NCBI GenBank assembly: GCA_011032825.1
Contig: JAADJZ010000008.1
Coordinates: forward strand, 868,001 to 932,000
Direction of reading: 5' to 3'
Origin: Massariosphaeria phaeospora
Taxonomy: Eukaryota > Ascomycota > Dothideomycetes > Pleosporales
DNA: 64,000 nt
The translations under genes were made by a program, and so were the position numbers. Positions 43,596 to 53,725 of the stretch are shown piece after piece. Numbering within the stretch: the first letter of the stretch is position 1; the number at the start of each line of letters is the position of its first letter. Below the pieces are notes generated by a model. The model was not told the DNA's origin. It made no database searches and saw only the letters and a program-made list of their open reading frames with translations.

Positions 43596-45149
43596 CTATT
43601 GGAGAGGTTCAGACGATGAGCTGAGACGGTTGAGGTGGAGGTAGACGTCCGTGCCGTAGCTGTTCACAGTCAGTATGTTCACTATTGCCGATGTGTGTTG
43701 GGTTGGGAGGTGCAACGTACCCTTCCAAGCTGATGAGCTTCAAGTCGCCGCCAAAATACCTCGCGTACAGTCTCGAGATCGGCAGCCCGTATCCGAAACC
43801 GGCCATTGGAGCCTTGAAGTCGCTTTTGTTAAAATCGGGATCGAGGCTCGGGGTTTGGTCGACGGTCGTGTACATGTACGTCCATACGAGAGGTATTGAG
43901 GAACGAGGAATGCCGCCTCCTTCATCCGAGATCTTAATTGTTATGTCTTCTTTGCCCTCGGCTACGATGACTTTTGTCACTGGGAAGTCCTCTTTATCTT
44001 GCCCTCGAGTCTCTACCACAGCACGGAGCGAGTTCTTGAGCGTCTCAAATAACATGTGCGAGAGATGTCCGGGAACATACATGAAGCTGATGTCGGGATT
44101 GCAGATAAGTTGCACTTTGGGTGCTTCGAAGAGACCGTAATGGTCCTCGCAGACGAATCGCGCGTTTTCGATGGCCTCCTGTGCTAGCTCCGAGACGTTC
44201 GTCTTCGTGCATATTATGCCAACGTAGTTCGGGTCGGAGCGCTGCCGCTGATCAGTCAGGGCAATGTGTTGCCCTATTAGCATGCGTATGCCAATGCGTG
44301 ACATGTAAAAGCGGTCGAGGAAGGCCTGGATATTGTGGTCGATTTGCATTCGTTGCTTCTTCCGCTTCCATTCCAAGATGCCCTGCGCTACTGTCGTCAC
44401 AACGCTGTCGTGCCGCCGCTTTATCTGCTCGAGTGTGTCGGCGAATTTTGTGTTGTAGGCGCCCAGCTCGGGTGGCCATTCTCCTCCGTCATCTAGAGCG
44501 GCGTAGTATCTCCTGCTCGATGTTGACCCTTTGACCTCTCTTCCATTCCCGTTCGCGTTTCGAATACCGTTGCCATTCGTTTCTGGTGCGGACCTATACT
44601 GGCCTTTAACGACGCTAGGGTTCTGCGTGGCTTTGCTTATCATCTGCGAGTCTTTACCACTCCGCTTCGCTGGCCGCAGTAATCGATCTTTGATGTCGGT
44701 GGAGAGGTTCGGCCGGGGGAGGTTCACAAGCTCCTGCGACGCATGAGTCAATAACTCTGATGGATGCAGCACACACAGCTTACCTCAAACGATTGTGCAT
44801 ACCAGTCGCGCACTCGGCCAATCGAAGGCATCTCATTGAGGCCCTCGGGAAGGTCGCTGAGCTCCTGCACGCGATGTGCTAGCCGTATGGGCAGCTCTTC
44901 TGAGAGGAACTGCGACGCGCGAAAGAGGGTCCCGGTTGATGGGCGTTCGCCGAACTGCACCATCTGGCGAAGAGACACACCTGGAGTAGCATTAGACGGA
45001 AGGCCGCAGCTGCGTTTGGGCATGCACACCAGTTGCGGGGAATTTGCTATAGTGCTACCGGACGTTAGCAGGCGAGCGCGGGTACGTGTACGTGACGCGC
45101 GCCGTACCTTGATGGTGTCCATCAGCTTTTCGGACCGCTTCCACGACAT
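43596..45149 (-). CDS. Mitochondrial PDH/BCKDH kinase (GHKL protein kinase)
   Basis: Phosphorylates and inactivates the pyruvate (or branched-chain) dehydrogenase complex in mitochondria. Five exons: 45149-45108, 45054-45030 (25 nt), 44980-44784, 44733-43721 and 43659-43596; 446 aa. The spliced N-terminus reads HYSKFPATGVSLRQMVQFG, then RASQFLSEELPIRLAHRVQEL and GLNEMPSIGRVRDWYAQSF. The GHKL ATP site is ETLKNSLRAVVE (N box), KISDEGGGIP (G1) and GFGYGLPISRLYARYFGG (G2). The last exon supplies GYGTDVYLHLNRL. An ~85-residue polar insert after residue 100 (NGNGIRNANGNGREVK) is larger than in animal kinases. Whether it is the PDK or the BCKDK paralogue cannot be told from sequence alone. Confidence 0.93.
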
Positions 45150-46304
45150 GGTGCCAATTGTTTAAGGCCGGACGGCCTTTCTCGCTGCGACGTCGCCAAA
45201 GTGAAGTTGGGGTGAGTCGAATGGAGGACGAAGCTTGGAGAGCGGACGGATACCCCCGCAATGACGCTAAGATGAAGGGAAATGTAGACCGAGGTTGCGG
45301 AGCTCCGGTAACGCGGTTAGAAATGAGGATACGAAAGGACGGGATAATGAACGAAACACACGACTGTGCTGTGTCTTTAACGTGAGATGGTTGCACGGTG
45401 CAATTGGGCGTGGGACTGGTGGGCATGTGAGAGCGTTCCTGTGACACGCTCTGCCTGCTCATAGCTCCCACCCGGCGAGCTCCTCCCCACCCTTTCTCAG
45501 CCTCCGAGCCTCGACCCTCCCGCGCCAAACACCTATCTGGGAGAGCTTTCACGTGGAGCGCAGAAAAGCTACACGCTGAGGTTGCACTAGCGGCTGACGC
45601 GACTGCATTGTCGATTGCTGCTCAAGTGCTCACCGTACATTTTTCTCAGTCACGCGCAACTGGCCGTTATAATCTTCGGCAGCTTCTTGCTCCTCAATGT
45701 AGCGTTCCGGCTGGCGTCCACGAGCCCGAGGCCCACGGGTGCTCGCGTGATGCGTTCAATCCATGGACGGACGAGCTATTTCATGAGGCCCGACTAGCTA
45801 CAGCTGCGCTCCGTAGTTGTTGCGGATTTGCTGCCTTGCAATTGGCCTGGTGTGTTCGAGGAAATTCCTCGTGCATTATTTGGTACGAGACTCTCTTTAT
45901 AGTGGAAGCGAGCTGTCACCTTGACTTGGCAGGGACCTTAGTCTACCATCAACACAACCTCACCCAAGTCCATTGCTTCTCGAGAGGCGAAGTCGGCTAC
46001 TTTCCCATTGCGCAGAACACAATCATTGTAGAGGCTTGAGAAGGGGAGAATGTAATTCGATATGCGTGCTACCACGTCCCATGCTGCACTGGAAAACCAA
46101 GAATTCGCTCTTACAAGTTACACAAAACACATAGTATACAGGAACATGCTGCACAGGTACCACGCACTACCATCCCAACCGTACGTCTATCATGCTTGTC
46201 TGTTGGTACACAGATCGGAAAAGGAGCTTCTGAAAGGTGGCGGATTAAAAGACGTCTATGCCGAGAGTTGAAAGAAAGTTCGTGCCGGTCGTCTCCATAC
46301 ACGT
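45150..46304. other. Intergenic, no supported gene
   Basis: About 1.15 kb. A 143-codon plus-strand frame (45608-46039) is Cys/His-rich, without motif or splice partners, and I do not annotate it. Confidence 0.4.
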
Positions 46305-47037
46305 TTACTTGGTCTCGTTCTGGAGGAAGGTGATGAGGTCGTTTCGGTCCTTGGGCTTCTTGAGACCGCCGAAGGCCATCTTGGTGCCGGGAATGTACTT
46401 CTTGGGGTTTTCTAGGTACTCAAACTGCGACCTAGTTAGAAAAAAGCGCCGGATAGCCATGCAAACGAAGTGGCAAGACGATGCATACCAGAGTGTTCTC
46501 GTCCCATGTTAGGCCCTTTTGCTTGTTGGCGTCGGTGTACGAGAAACCCTCGACCTGGCCAGTCTTACGGCCGAAGAGGCCGTGCAGCTCAGGGCCGATC
46601 TTGTTGCCCTCGCCCGCCTTCAGGGTATGGCACTGAGCGCATCTCGTCTGCTAGGTGTTAGCAGGGCTCGGAATAGCTCAACGACGGCCAGTGCTGGGCA
46701 CTTCCGGTGCGTTGTTATGTAGCGTACCTTGAAGAGATTGGCACCCTTCTTAGCATCGCCTACGAGATGTGTCAGCGAGGAACATGGTGAACAAAGGCCG
46801 TCTTGTCAAGAAAGCTCCGCGGACTTGGCCTCCCGCGATCGCAAAGCTGCCACCTTGCGATTGTCGCAGTGAGTGCTGCTCGTTGAATTGCTGACCGACG
46901 GGAAAGTCGGTTCGCAGTCTGCCGAGCAACGATTCTCAAGGTGCGCAAGCTCGTTGACAATGGGAGGCCGTGGCGATGGCGATGAGGAACTAATGACGTC
47001 GAGGCGCGCAGGATGACATACCGGCCTCGAAACCCAT
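46305..47037 (-). CDS. CYC1: Cytochrome c
   Basis: Soluble electron carrier between complexes III and IV in the mitochondrial intermembrane space. Four exons: 47037-47022 (16 nt), 46759-46728 (32 nt), 46647-46489 and 46424-46305; 108 aa. Spliced N-terminus [18 protein letters not shown]; haem attachment CAQCHTL; then [34 protein letters not shown], and the axial Met in [13 protein letters not shown]. It ends FLQNETK. Intron 1 is 262 nt. A CCAATCA box lies about 190 bases upstream of the start. Confidence 0.97.
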
Positions 47038-47817
47038 TGTGAAGGACAAGGAAGAAGTTGGTGGATGGAAATGAAGACGGTATGGATGTGTTGCTTGAGT
47101 GTGGACTGGAGAGCAATTGCTGGTGTCTGCGGCGAGTGAGAAGGAGAAAGGAAGAAAGTTGCGGGAGATCGGGGAAGACAGAAAAGAAGTTGGCGCGCCA
47201 TCATCGGTCATTGAATTGCAAGAGCGCTGATTGGCCAGACGGCGCCACACGTGGCTCGGCACAAAGCGCCCGGGCAGGACCGGCCGCGGCGGGACATTCC
47301 GGAGCAGATTCTTCGCCATGCCATTTGCGCTTTGCTATGCGCCATTTGCACTTGCCGTTTGCATCTGCACCTGCCGTCATGCGCGCGCTCTTGCTGTCGC
47401 TCTTGACATGTCTGATGTCGGCCAGGCGTCAAGTGCTTTCTTTCTTCGCGGCTCCGCAGCTTCGCACTCTCCACGCCCAAAAAGCTGCTCCCTCTCCAAA
47501 AGTAAGCATGCCTCTGCCTCATCATGCCGGCAGCTGCACCACTCACCGCTCGACTCGTCGTCCCGCACCGTCTCTGCCGCCCCTGTGAGCCTTGAGCACC
47601 ACCGCCAGGGGCACAACTTCCAAGCTTTTGGTACCACTCTCTCCGGACCAGCTCGTGACCGGCTCGCTGCCGCCATTCATTGCTACCGCCCCTCGTTGCG
47701 CCCTCGCAGCCGGCTAAGAGCAGGCCAAGCGCACTTGCAGTATCGCGACCGTTCCTACAGTAGCCCACTGCCGGCACCTCCGATTTGAGCTCACCCTCGG
47801 CCGCTCCGCCACGTACC
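47038..47817. other. Divergent promoter region of cytochrome c and SDR genes
   Basis: About 780 GC-rich bases. Open frames on both strands are long but motif-free. The CCAATCA element at 47228-47234 is listed separately. Confidence 0.45.
47228..47234 (-). promoter_or_regulatory. CCAATCA box upstream of cytochrome c
   Basis: The minus strand reads GGCCAATCAGCG about 190 bases before the cytochrome c ATG. CCAATCA is the consensus for the HAP/CBC complex, which controls respiratory genes including cytochrome c in fungi. Single short motif, so moderate confidence. Confidence 0.45.
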
Positions 47818-48877
47818 ATGAACCAAATCCCCGATGTGCTGTATGGCGACCAAGACCTCACCACCTGGCTGATTGTCGGCGCAAGTCGCGGCATCGGTCT
47901 CGAGTTCGTGCGTCAACTCCTCGCCAGAGGGGAGCGAATCATTGCCACGGTGCGCGAGCCCTGGGCATCCCACGCGTCTGGTCTGTGGGGCCAAGCGGGG
48001 AGTGACCATGGTCGCTGCCAGATGTATGTGTGTGATATTTTGTCCGAAGACAGCATTGTTGTATGTTCTTGCTCCACCCTAGCATGCATGCATTGTGACC
48101 TGACGGCTCCAGCAATTCGTTGCTCAGTTGACGACTCTTCGCAATTTCAAGATCGATTACGTAGTCATCAATGCCGGTGTTCTGAGGTACCCCAATGTAG
48201 GCCTCATACATGTTTCCTGGAGCCGCGCTAACAATGGCAGAGAGCAACTGAGTTGTTTGTCTGCCCTTCACTATCTTGGGTGACTTCTGCTTTTTTGGCA
48301 TTGACTTGTTGGATAGCATAGCTAACCGGTGGTGTAGTTCGTTCGAAGAATTCGCTTTCCACCTACACACTAACACCATTGGTCCGATAATCACTGCTCA
48401 AAAGCTACTCCAGACCAACATACCAGTCGGCACTATTGTGTTCATGTCAAGTGACTCCGGCTCACATGGCAATTTTCGCGAAATGGAGGACGGCTTTGCC
48501 GCCTATGCAGCTTCAAAATCCGCACTGAACATGGCTATACGACACATGGCAGCAGAGCTAAAGAGGAAGGACGATGACACCATTATATTAGCCATGCATC
48601 CTGGCGAGGTGGCTACGTGAGTGTATGAATGTTGACCTAGTGCCAGGGCTGACCAAGCGCAGCGACATGGCCAACATCAATCTGACATGGCAGGTCGAAG
48701 GAATCATTACACCAGAGCAGTCGGTTGTGAACATGCTAGAGGTAATACAGAGCAAAGGCATCCAGCACAGCGGGACATTCTGGACATGGGAAGGCAAGGT
48801 GAGTTTGTCTCAAGCTCTAACTTCGTGCAAGTCGGGCTTGCTAATAGTCCGGTCCTCCCAAGCCTTACGTTTGGTGA
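47818..48877 (+). CDS. Short-chain dehydrogenase/reductase (SDR)
   Basis: NAD(P)-dependent oxidoreductase of unknown substrate. Six exons: 47818-48060, 48113-48196, 48241-48254 (14 nt), 48338-48616, 48663-48798 and 48863-48877 (15 nt); 256 aa, the standard SDR length. Marks: WLIVGASRGIGLEFVRQLLARG (cofactor GxxxGxG), VVINAGV (NAG), the catalytic Ser in VFMSSDSG and Tyr/Lys in YAASKSALNM, and MHPGEVATDMANINLTW, which needs splicing at 48616/48663. The last exon gives the short end GKPYVW, matching the usual GK-x-YPW-like finish. The 14-nt exon restores frame before SFEEFAFHLHTNT and should be checked with transcripts. Confidence 0.87.
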
Positions 48878-49379
48878 ATATAGTCGTCTGGCCTAATGAG
48901 GTTTATAGCCGTAGGTCTTCTGAAGACTTTATGCTGCTTTTTCATAGACGCCAGCTGACCGCAGACCAATGCAAAAAACAAGTGATATTGCTGACACGTC
49001 GCTACAACCCTTTCTGTGAGCATGCCTCGCTGTAAACCCCATTTTAACTTGGTCAACCAAGTCTCACTATCATTTCGCTAAAACAGTGCCAGATACACCC
49101 GGCTTCCATCCTTCTTTCACTATGTTACCCCGTTGCACTGTTCTCCAGCCACGGTACTCATTTCTGGCGCGCTTCCAAGAGGGATATAATTGGCGGGGAA
49201 TCTTGGTGTGGAATACGATAACGATGTTCACAGCAGCAGAAGCACTTGTAATATGGGAATGTAAGATATCAAATGACGATAAGGCCAGAATGTCTGTAAG
49301 TCCTGCACGGAGAAGAATAACATCTCGCCAAGTCTATTAGTTGCATCGCCACCTCACGCCTCCCATTTACCTCTCGCCT
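48878..49379. other. Convergent intergenic, no gene seen
   Basis: About 500 bases between convergent SDR and mpaB-type genes. Short frames only. Confidence 0.45.
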
Positions 49380-50882
49380 CTACCAAATCTTCGCAACCAC
49401 CGCCGATGCCACCTTCAACGACGCCCACGCCCCAATACCAACGACCCCGAGAAATATCCCCAACGCCTTCAAATTCCTACTCTCGACGCTTGAACTCTGC
49501 AACCTAATTTTGCGGAACTCGCCCATGTTAGTAACAGTCTCATACTGCGGCACATATTTGAACTCGAACAGCGTTTCGGTGCCAGCCAGCCCAAACTTGG
49601 CGTCGACGATGAACGCGTAGAAGAGTTTCTTGAGCTTCTCGATCTTGCGGCGGTCGAGGTGTGGTATGGAGCGGTACGTGTAGCAGATGCTCATAAAGAG
49701 GAGACATTGGCCGGCCATGAGCGCCCAGTAGTATGGCGACACGCGCGGTAGGCCGAGCTTGTCAGCGAGTTCGTTGCCGTTGAGCCAGCGAGCGCTGGCG
49801 ATCAGCATGTTTGCGGAGACATAGGTCGGCGGCTGGCCTTCTAGGGCATGGATGATGTTCGTGGCGAGGACCTTCGACATCTCTGACGGGTGCACTTCGT
49901 TGTAGAGCAGCGATTCCATCATAGCTTTTGCTTTGGCGGGCGTCGCGAAGTGCTCGGTGGGCGTGCCCAGCAGGTAGCCGATGTACCGCCATAGAGCGAC
50001 ATAGTCGGCCTTCTCTTGCTCGCGCAGGAAGATGCCTTGCCGCGGGAAGCTGATCCAGACCAGAGTCGCGCAGAAGGTGCCGACGGTGCCGATTTGGTCG
50101 ATATCGTTGATGGGGACGCCCCATTCCTCGAGGTTGAAGTAGCTGGGGCGTTCGGCCGCGAGCTTCACGATGCGTTGGCGGACGGCGGCGTGCAGCAAAC
50201 GCACGCGGATTGACGATGCGTGGCCGGCGCCGCCGGGCTGCAGCGATTCAATCGACCGCGTGCATTGCAGGATGTGTTGCGTAGTCTCGAAGAGTCGCCT
50301 CTTTGCGACTTTCGGTGAGAATCCGCCGGTTCGGGCGAGTGTCTCGACGACGCGGGCGGCGCCCATGCCTCCCAGCAGCGATTGATACGTTAATCCCGTA
50401 AGAGCTGGCCCGCCGTAGCGGTAGAAGACGTCCTGACCTCTTTCTAGTTGCGCCCAGTCCACCCACGGCGGGACAGTGTGCACTTCGTCCCATAGCTGCG
50501 CGAGTTTCGGGTCTTCGGTGTGGTGGTCACGGAGTAAGGCGAATAGGTCTCTTTGCGGGAGGGGCAGGCTTTCTTTCTTCTCTTCAGGCGTCTCGTGGAG
50601 CGGGGTTGGCACGCTGTTGTCGTTGTTGTTGCTGTTGCGTGGCAAAACACCGGGGGAGGGTGGTGAGATGGCGTTGAGCCGGTTGAGACAGTCTTCTGCT
50701 AGGACGTCGTAGCTGTGTTTGAGGGGTCTGGTTTGCTCGTCCGTTAGGTGGTCTTCGGTCCATTCGAACTCATAGCCCCAGCAGCTGTTGAACGTCAGTA
50801 TGCGCTTGGCGAAGATCGAGTAGACTTGGGCTTACTGCCGGGTGTTTTCTGTGCGCCGCCGGAAAGGGTTCCAGAATGCCAT
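49380..50882 (-). CDS. mpaB / rubber-oxygenase-type haem oxygenase (DUF2236)
   Basis: Family members use a b-type haem for oxidative cleavage; ER-bound MpaB of Penicillium cleaves a farnesyl side chain in mycophenolic acid synthesis. Here no pathway neighbours are present, so a general membrane oxygenase is likely. Two exons, 50882-50836 and 50784-49380; 483 aa. The spliced N-terminus is MAFWNPFRRRTENTRHCWGYEFEWT. Domain marks: RGQDVFYRYGGPALTGLTYQSLLGGMGAARVVETLARTGGF and IDQIGTVGTFCATLVWISFPRQGI. A C-terminal membrane helix (LGIFLGVVGIGAWASL) fits an ER anchor. The ATG in exon 1 is the first in frame. Confidence 0.85.
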
Positions 50883-51255
50883 ATCGACTCAACGGGACTA
50901 ATGCTACGTTTGACGGGAGTATAGGATGCGACTGGAGACTGGAAACTTCGGCAAGAACGACCATGGCGACATACATGTGTAGTCCATGACACTGCGCCGT
51001 CATTGTACCCAGACGTTTGGGTCATGGCAAAAGATCGGTTACGACCCGTGATTGGTTCTGCTTCTATCAGACTGCTCGATGTTCACGATTAGCCGGGGCG
51101 TGGGGAGAATCAATCTTCGTCCGATATGGAACGATCAATGACGTAGACTCTGGAATGTGGCTGCTGTGGCTGTTGTCGTGCGAGATATGGTCCGTGCATA
51201 CTTTATAAAAGTTCCCGACGAGATCGGCCGTCTGCTCTCGGACCAACACCAAAAC
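50883..51255. other. Divergent promoter region, mpaB-type and RRG9 genes
   Basis: About 370 bases. TTTATAAA-like sequence at about 51202-51208 lies about 50 bases upstream of the RRG9 start. Nothing else recognised. Confidence 0.35.
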
Positions 51256-52146
51256 ATGAACTGCCACGCGTGTACCCAGCGAACCCTCCGTCTCTTCGTT
51301 CGGTCATTTACGGGTACCGAGTCGCTCCTTTTACTTCCGCGATCCGCGCCTCGGCGGAGCCAGAGCACCGCCCAGTTCTCCGCCGCCGCAGCCCGCTCGT
51401 TCCAAAGGAGAGAGGACCCCACAGAGAGTCCGGACTCATTCGCAGCCAAGAAACCTTGGAAACCAGCAGCGACAGAGGGGTTTTCGAAGATCAGATATAC
51501 GGCGACAGAGTATGCAGGGACAAACAAGGGGAGAGAGGACCCCACAGAAAGGCCGGACCCATTCGCAGCCAAGAGACGTTGGAAACCAGCAGCGCCAGAG
51601 GGGTTTCCGAAGATCATATATACGGCGACAGAGTATGCAGGGACAAATAAGGGGAGAGAGCCATGGCAGATACAAAAAGCAGCGCTCAAGGAAAAGCTCG
51701 GGGGTGCAGCGTGGAGCCCGCGCAAGAAGCTGTCTCCCGACACCATGGAAGGCATACGGCACCTGCACCAGACACAGCCTGAGAGATTCACAACCCCGGT
51801 CCTCGCGCAGCATTTCCAAGTCTCGCCAGACGCTATCCGCCGGATACTGAAGAGCACATGGCAACCGAGCGACGAGGAGCAGGAAGAAAGACTGCGCAGA
51901 TGGGACAAGCGCGGCGAGACGATATGGTCGAACTTGGTGGAGCTGGGTGTGAAGCCGCCGAAAAGGTGGAGGGAAATGGGCGTCGGGAGAGTCACAGGAG
52001 GGGGCCTGCCCAAATGGAAGTCCCAGGAGAGGAATATGGTGGCTGTCAATGATAGCTTTAACGAAGATATTATTCCTACTGTGGATAGCTCTGGGCAATC
52101 GAGTTCGTTGCAAGGGGAGATGATCCCGTTATCTGAAAGGATCTGA
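51256..52146 (+). CDS. RRG9: RRG9 (neugrin family), mitochondrial genome maintenance
   Basis: Required for respiratory growth and mitochondrial DNA maintenance in yeast; neugrin in animals binds mitochondrial rRNA. Intronless, 296 aa from the ATG at 51256, chosen because it begins an Arg/Ser/Thr-rich presequence (MNCHACTQRTLRLFVRSF). The frame is open to 51157. The Rrg9 core is EPWQIQKAALKEKLGGAAWS, PRKKLSPDTMEGIRHLHQ, FTTPVLAQHFQVSPDAIRRI, LKSTWQPSDEEQEER and GVKPPKRWREMG. Before the core, residues about 52-133 are two nearly identical 41-residue units encoded by a 123-bp tandem duplication. The C-terminal 45 residues are polar and not conserved. Confidence 0.92.
   Translation: MNCHACTQRTLRLFVRSFTGTESLLLLPRSAPRRSQSTAQFSAAAARSFQRREDPTESPDSFAAKKPWKPAATEGFSKIRYTATEYAGTNKGREDPTERPDPFAAKRRWKPAAPEGFPKIIYTATEYAGTNKGREPWQIQKAALKEKLGGAAWSPRKKLSPDTMEGIRHLHQTQPERFTTPVLAQHFQVSPDAIRRILKSTWQPSDEEQEERLRRWDKRGETIWSNLVELGVKPPKRWREMGVGRVTGGGLPKWKSQERNMVAVNDSFNEDIIPTVDSSGQSSSLQGEMIPLSERI
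51408..51653 (+). repeat. 123-bp tandem duplication inside RRG9
   Basis: Copy 1 about 51408-51530, copy 2 about 51531-51653, in frame. They differ at a minority of positions, several of them changing amino acids (for example AKKPWKPAATEG against AKRRWKPAAPEG). A third copy starts and breaks off at GAGAGA near 51654. Confidence 0.9.
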
Positions 52147-52515
52147 TAGGAAAGGACGAGCTGGAGCGACATAGAGATGGGCCGATTAGTTCTATTCACA
52201 ACGAACGCTCAGATTTTTGGAATCTCCCGGAGCCTCGCGAATCACAACTAGTATCGGGAACTTGTGTGGCAGCTATTCATCATACCCGCGATTGATCAGA
52301 CGAATCATCTCATCCGTTCATCATCAGACAAAACTTATCAGAAGTGACACGAAAAAGTCGATGCATAGCTCAGTATCATCAAACCCGGTAATTACATTAT
52401 TTCCAAAACAAAATGTGGTATCGGACAAAAGAAACGCCAAAGCTGCCGGCCCTATCGCCAGCCCTTCAACTCCTCCAACCCCTCGCCATGACCTCGGCGT
52501 ACTTCCCGTCGCAGC
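52147..52515. other. Convergent intergenic, no gene seen
   Basis: About 370 bases between convergent RRG9 and the small repeat protein. Nothing recognised. Confidence 0.4.
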
Positions 52516-53013
52516 TCAAGCACCGTATGTAGTACGATACGCCGCATTCACACTCCTGTGGTGCTCCTTCGCATGCTGCTTAACCGCATTCCACGCCCTC
52601 CTTGCATTCGTCTCAGACCTCACCACCACCTCTTCCTCCTTCTCCGTCCTCTCAGACTCGAAACTCGCCCTTGGACTGCCTACCGCCGTTGGCGCCCTGG
52701 ACGAGAAGGTCGAAGGCGGTGTACGCCCGCCGCCGTAGTAGATGCCGTACGCCGTGTTCAGGCTCTCGTGGTGCTCCTTGGCGTGCTTCTTGACCGCTTT
52801 CCACGCTTTGCTCATGGGGTGGGACTTGCTCGAGCTAGAGGAGGCGTGCGTGGAGGTGGATGGGTTGCGCGACTCGAGGGAAGGGCGGGGCGAGGTGCCG
52901 GGCGAGTAGGAGGTTGCGGAGGCGGCGTTGACGGAGTCGTGGTGGGGTTTTGCGTAGTTGGCGAGCGTCTTCCAGGCGGATTGCTTGGTGGCCATGGTGT
53001 TTGCTGAAGACAT
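52516..53013 (-). CDS. Small protein with three AWK-HAKxHHxSxNxAY repeats
   Basis: Intronless, 165 aa, not recognised. It is built from three copies of a ~26-residue helix-like motif: AWKTLANYAKPHHDSVNAAS (residues ~13-32), AWKAVKKHAKEHHESLNTAY (~70-89) and AWNAVKQHAKEHHRSVNAAY (~139-158), each followed by a Tyr/Gly segment (YYGGG, TTYGA). The spacers are Ser/Pro/Thr-rich. The conserved Trp, paired His and Asn at fixed spacing suggest selection on each unit. There is no signal peptide or membrane segment, so it is probably soluble and intracellular. The start is the first of two close ATGs (53013, 52995). Confidence 0.7.
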   Translation of the reverse strand: MSSANTMATKQSAWKTLANYAKPHHDSVNAASATSYSPGTSPRPSLESRNPSTSTHASSSSSKSHPMSKAWKAVKKHAKEHHESLNTAYGIYYGGGRTPPSTFSSRAPTAVGSPRASFESERTEKEEEVVVRSETNARRAWNAVKQHAKEHHRSVNAAYRTTYGA

Positions 53014-53725
53014 TTTTGGTGGTTTCGGTTGGTTGATTGATTGTGGTGGGGGCTCAGATGTTCTGTGAACTGATATAAAAGGCAGGTAAATCGTTCGTCC
53101 AAAGTCGATATATTCGGAAACTCTTCTCCCGAAAGTCTAATAGGCAACTGATCGACTGGTCTTCTGTCTAACACCTGCACACTCCTCGCGCACCGCCCTC
53201 CTTTATACTTCCCCCCCCAACACCCAACCCACCTGCCTCACGCCATCCCCGCTTACCCAACCCTCCATTTCCCCAGCACGCCCTTCCTCCACGCCTCCAT
53301 GTCAATCTTCCACATTAACCCCGAACACCACCCTGTCCCGCTAATCCCCTTTCGGCAGCCGAGCCCATCGCCTATTGGCCCGCGTGCTGACGAAGCTTGT
53401 TCAGCGGGCCGGTGTGGCGCGCCTCAGGTGTCGTTTTGCCGGCGGAAAGGCGCGCAGGGGTGGGGTTGCGCCCTTGTTACGCCCTGCGGGTGAGTACATA
53501 GTTGGGAGGTGGAAGTTATTCCGCTGGGGGGTGAGGTCATCTGGCTGAGTCTGGGTGCGAGGGGTGGTCGGCCGAGGAGTTTTCCGAAGAGTTTCCCGAC
53601 GGTTCGGGCATTGCATCAACCTTCTCACTCATGCAATCGCGACAGACAATAGGGAGCACCATGTTCGGCAACATAACTTAGAATGAAACTGAACTGCCAG
53701 GCTGACACGCTCTACTGGAGTTTCG
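53014..53725. other. Intergenic, no gene seen
   Basis: About 710 bases between two minus-strand genes: promoter of the small repeat protein and 3' end of the A-T-R enzyme gene. A C-rich stretch lies at about 53205-53320. No gene seen. Confidence 0.45.

Noticed and set aside
45608..46039. 143-codon plus-strand frame
   Set aside because: No motif, odd Cys/His-rich composition, no neighbours or splice signals that support it.
51135..52199. 354-codon minus-strand frame over RRG9
   Set aside because: Antisense shadow of RRG9, whose plus-strand core motifs are clear.
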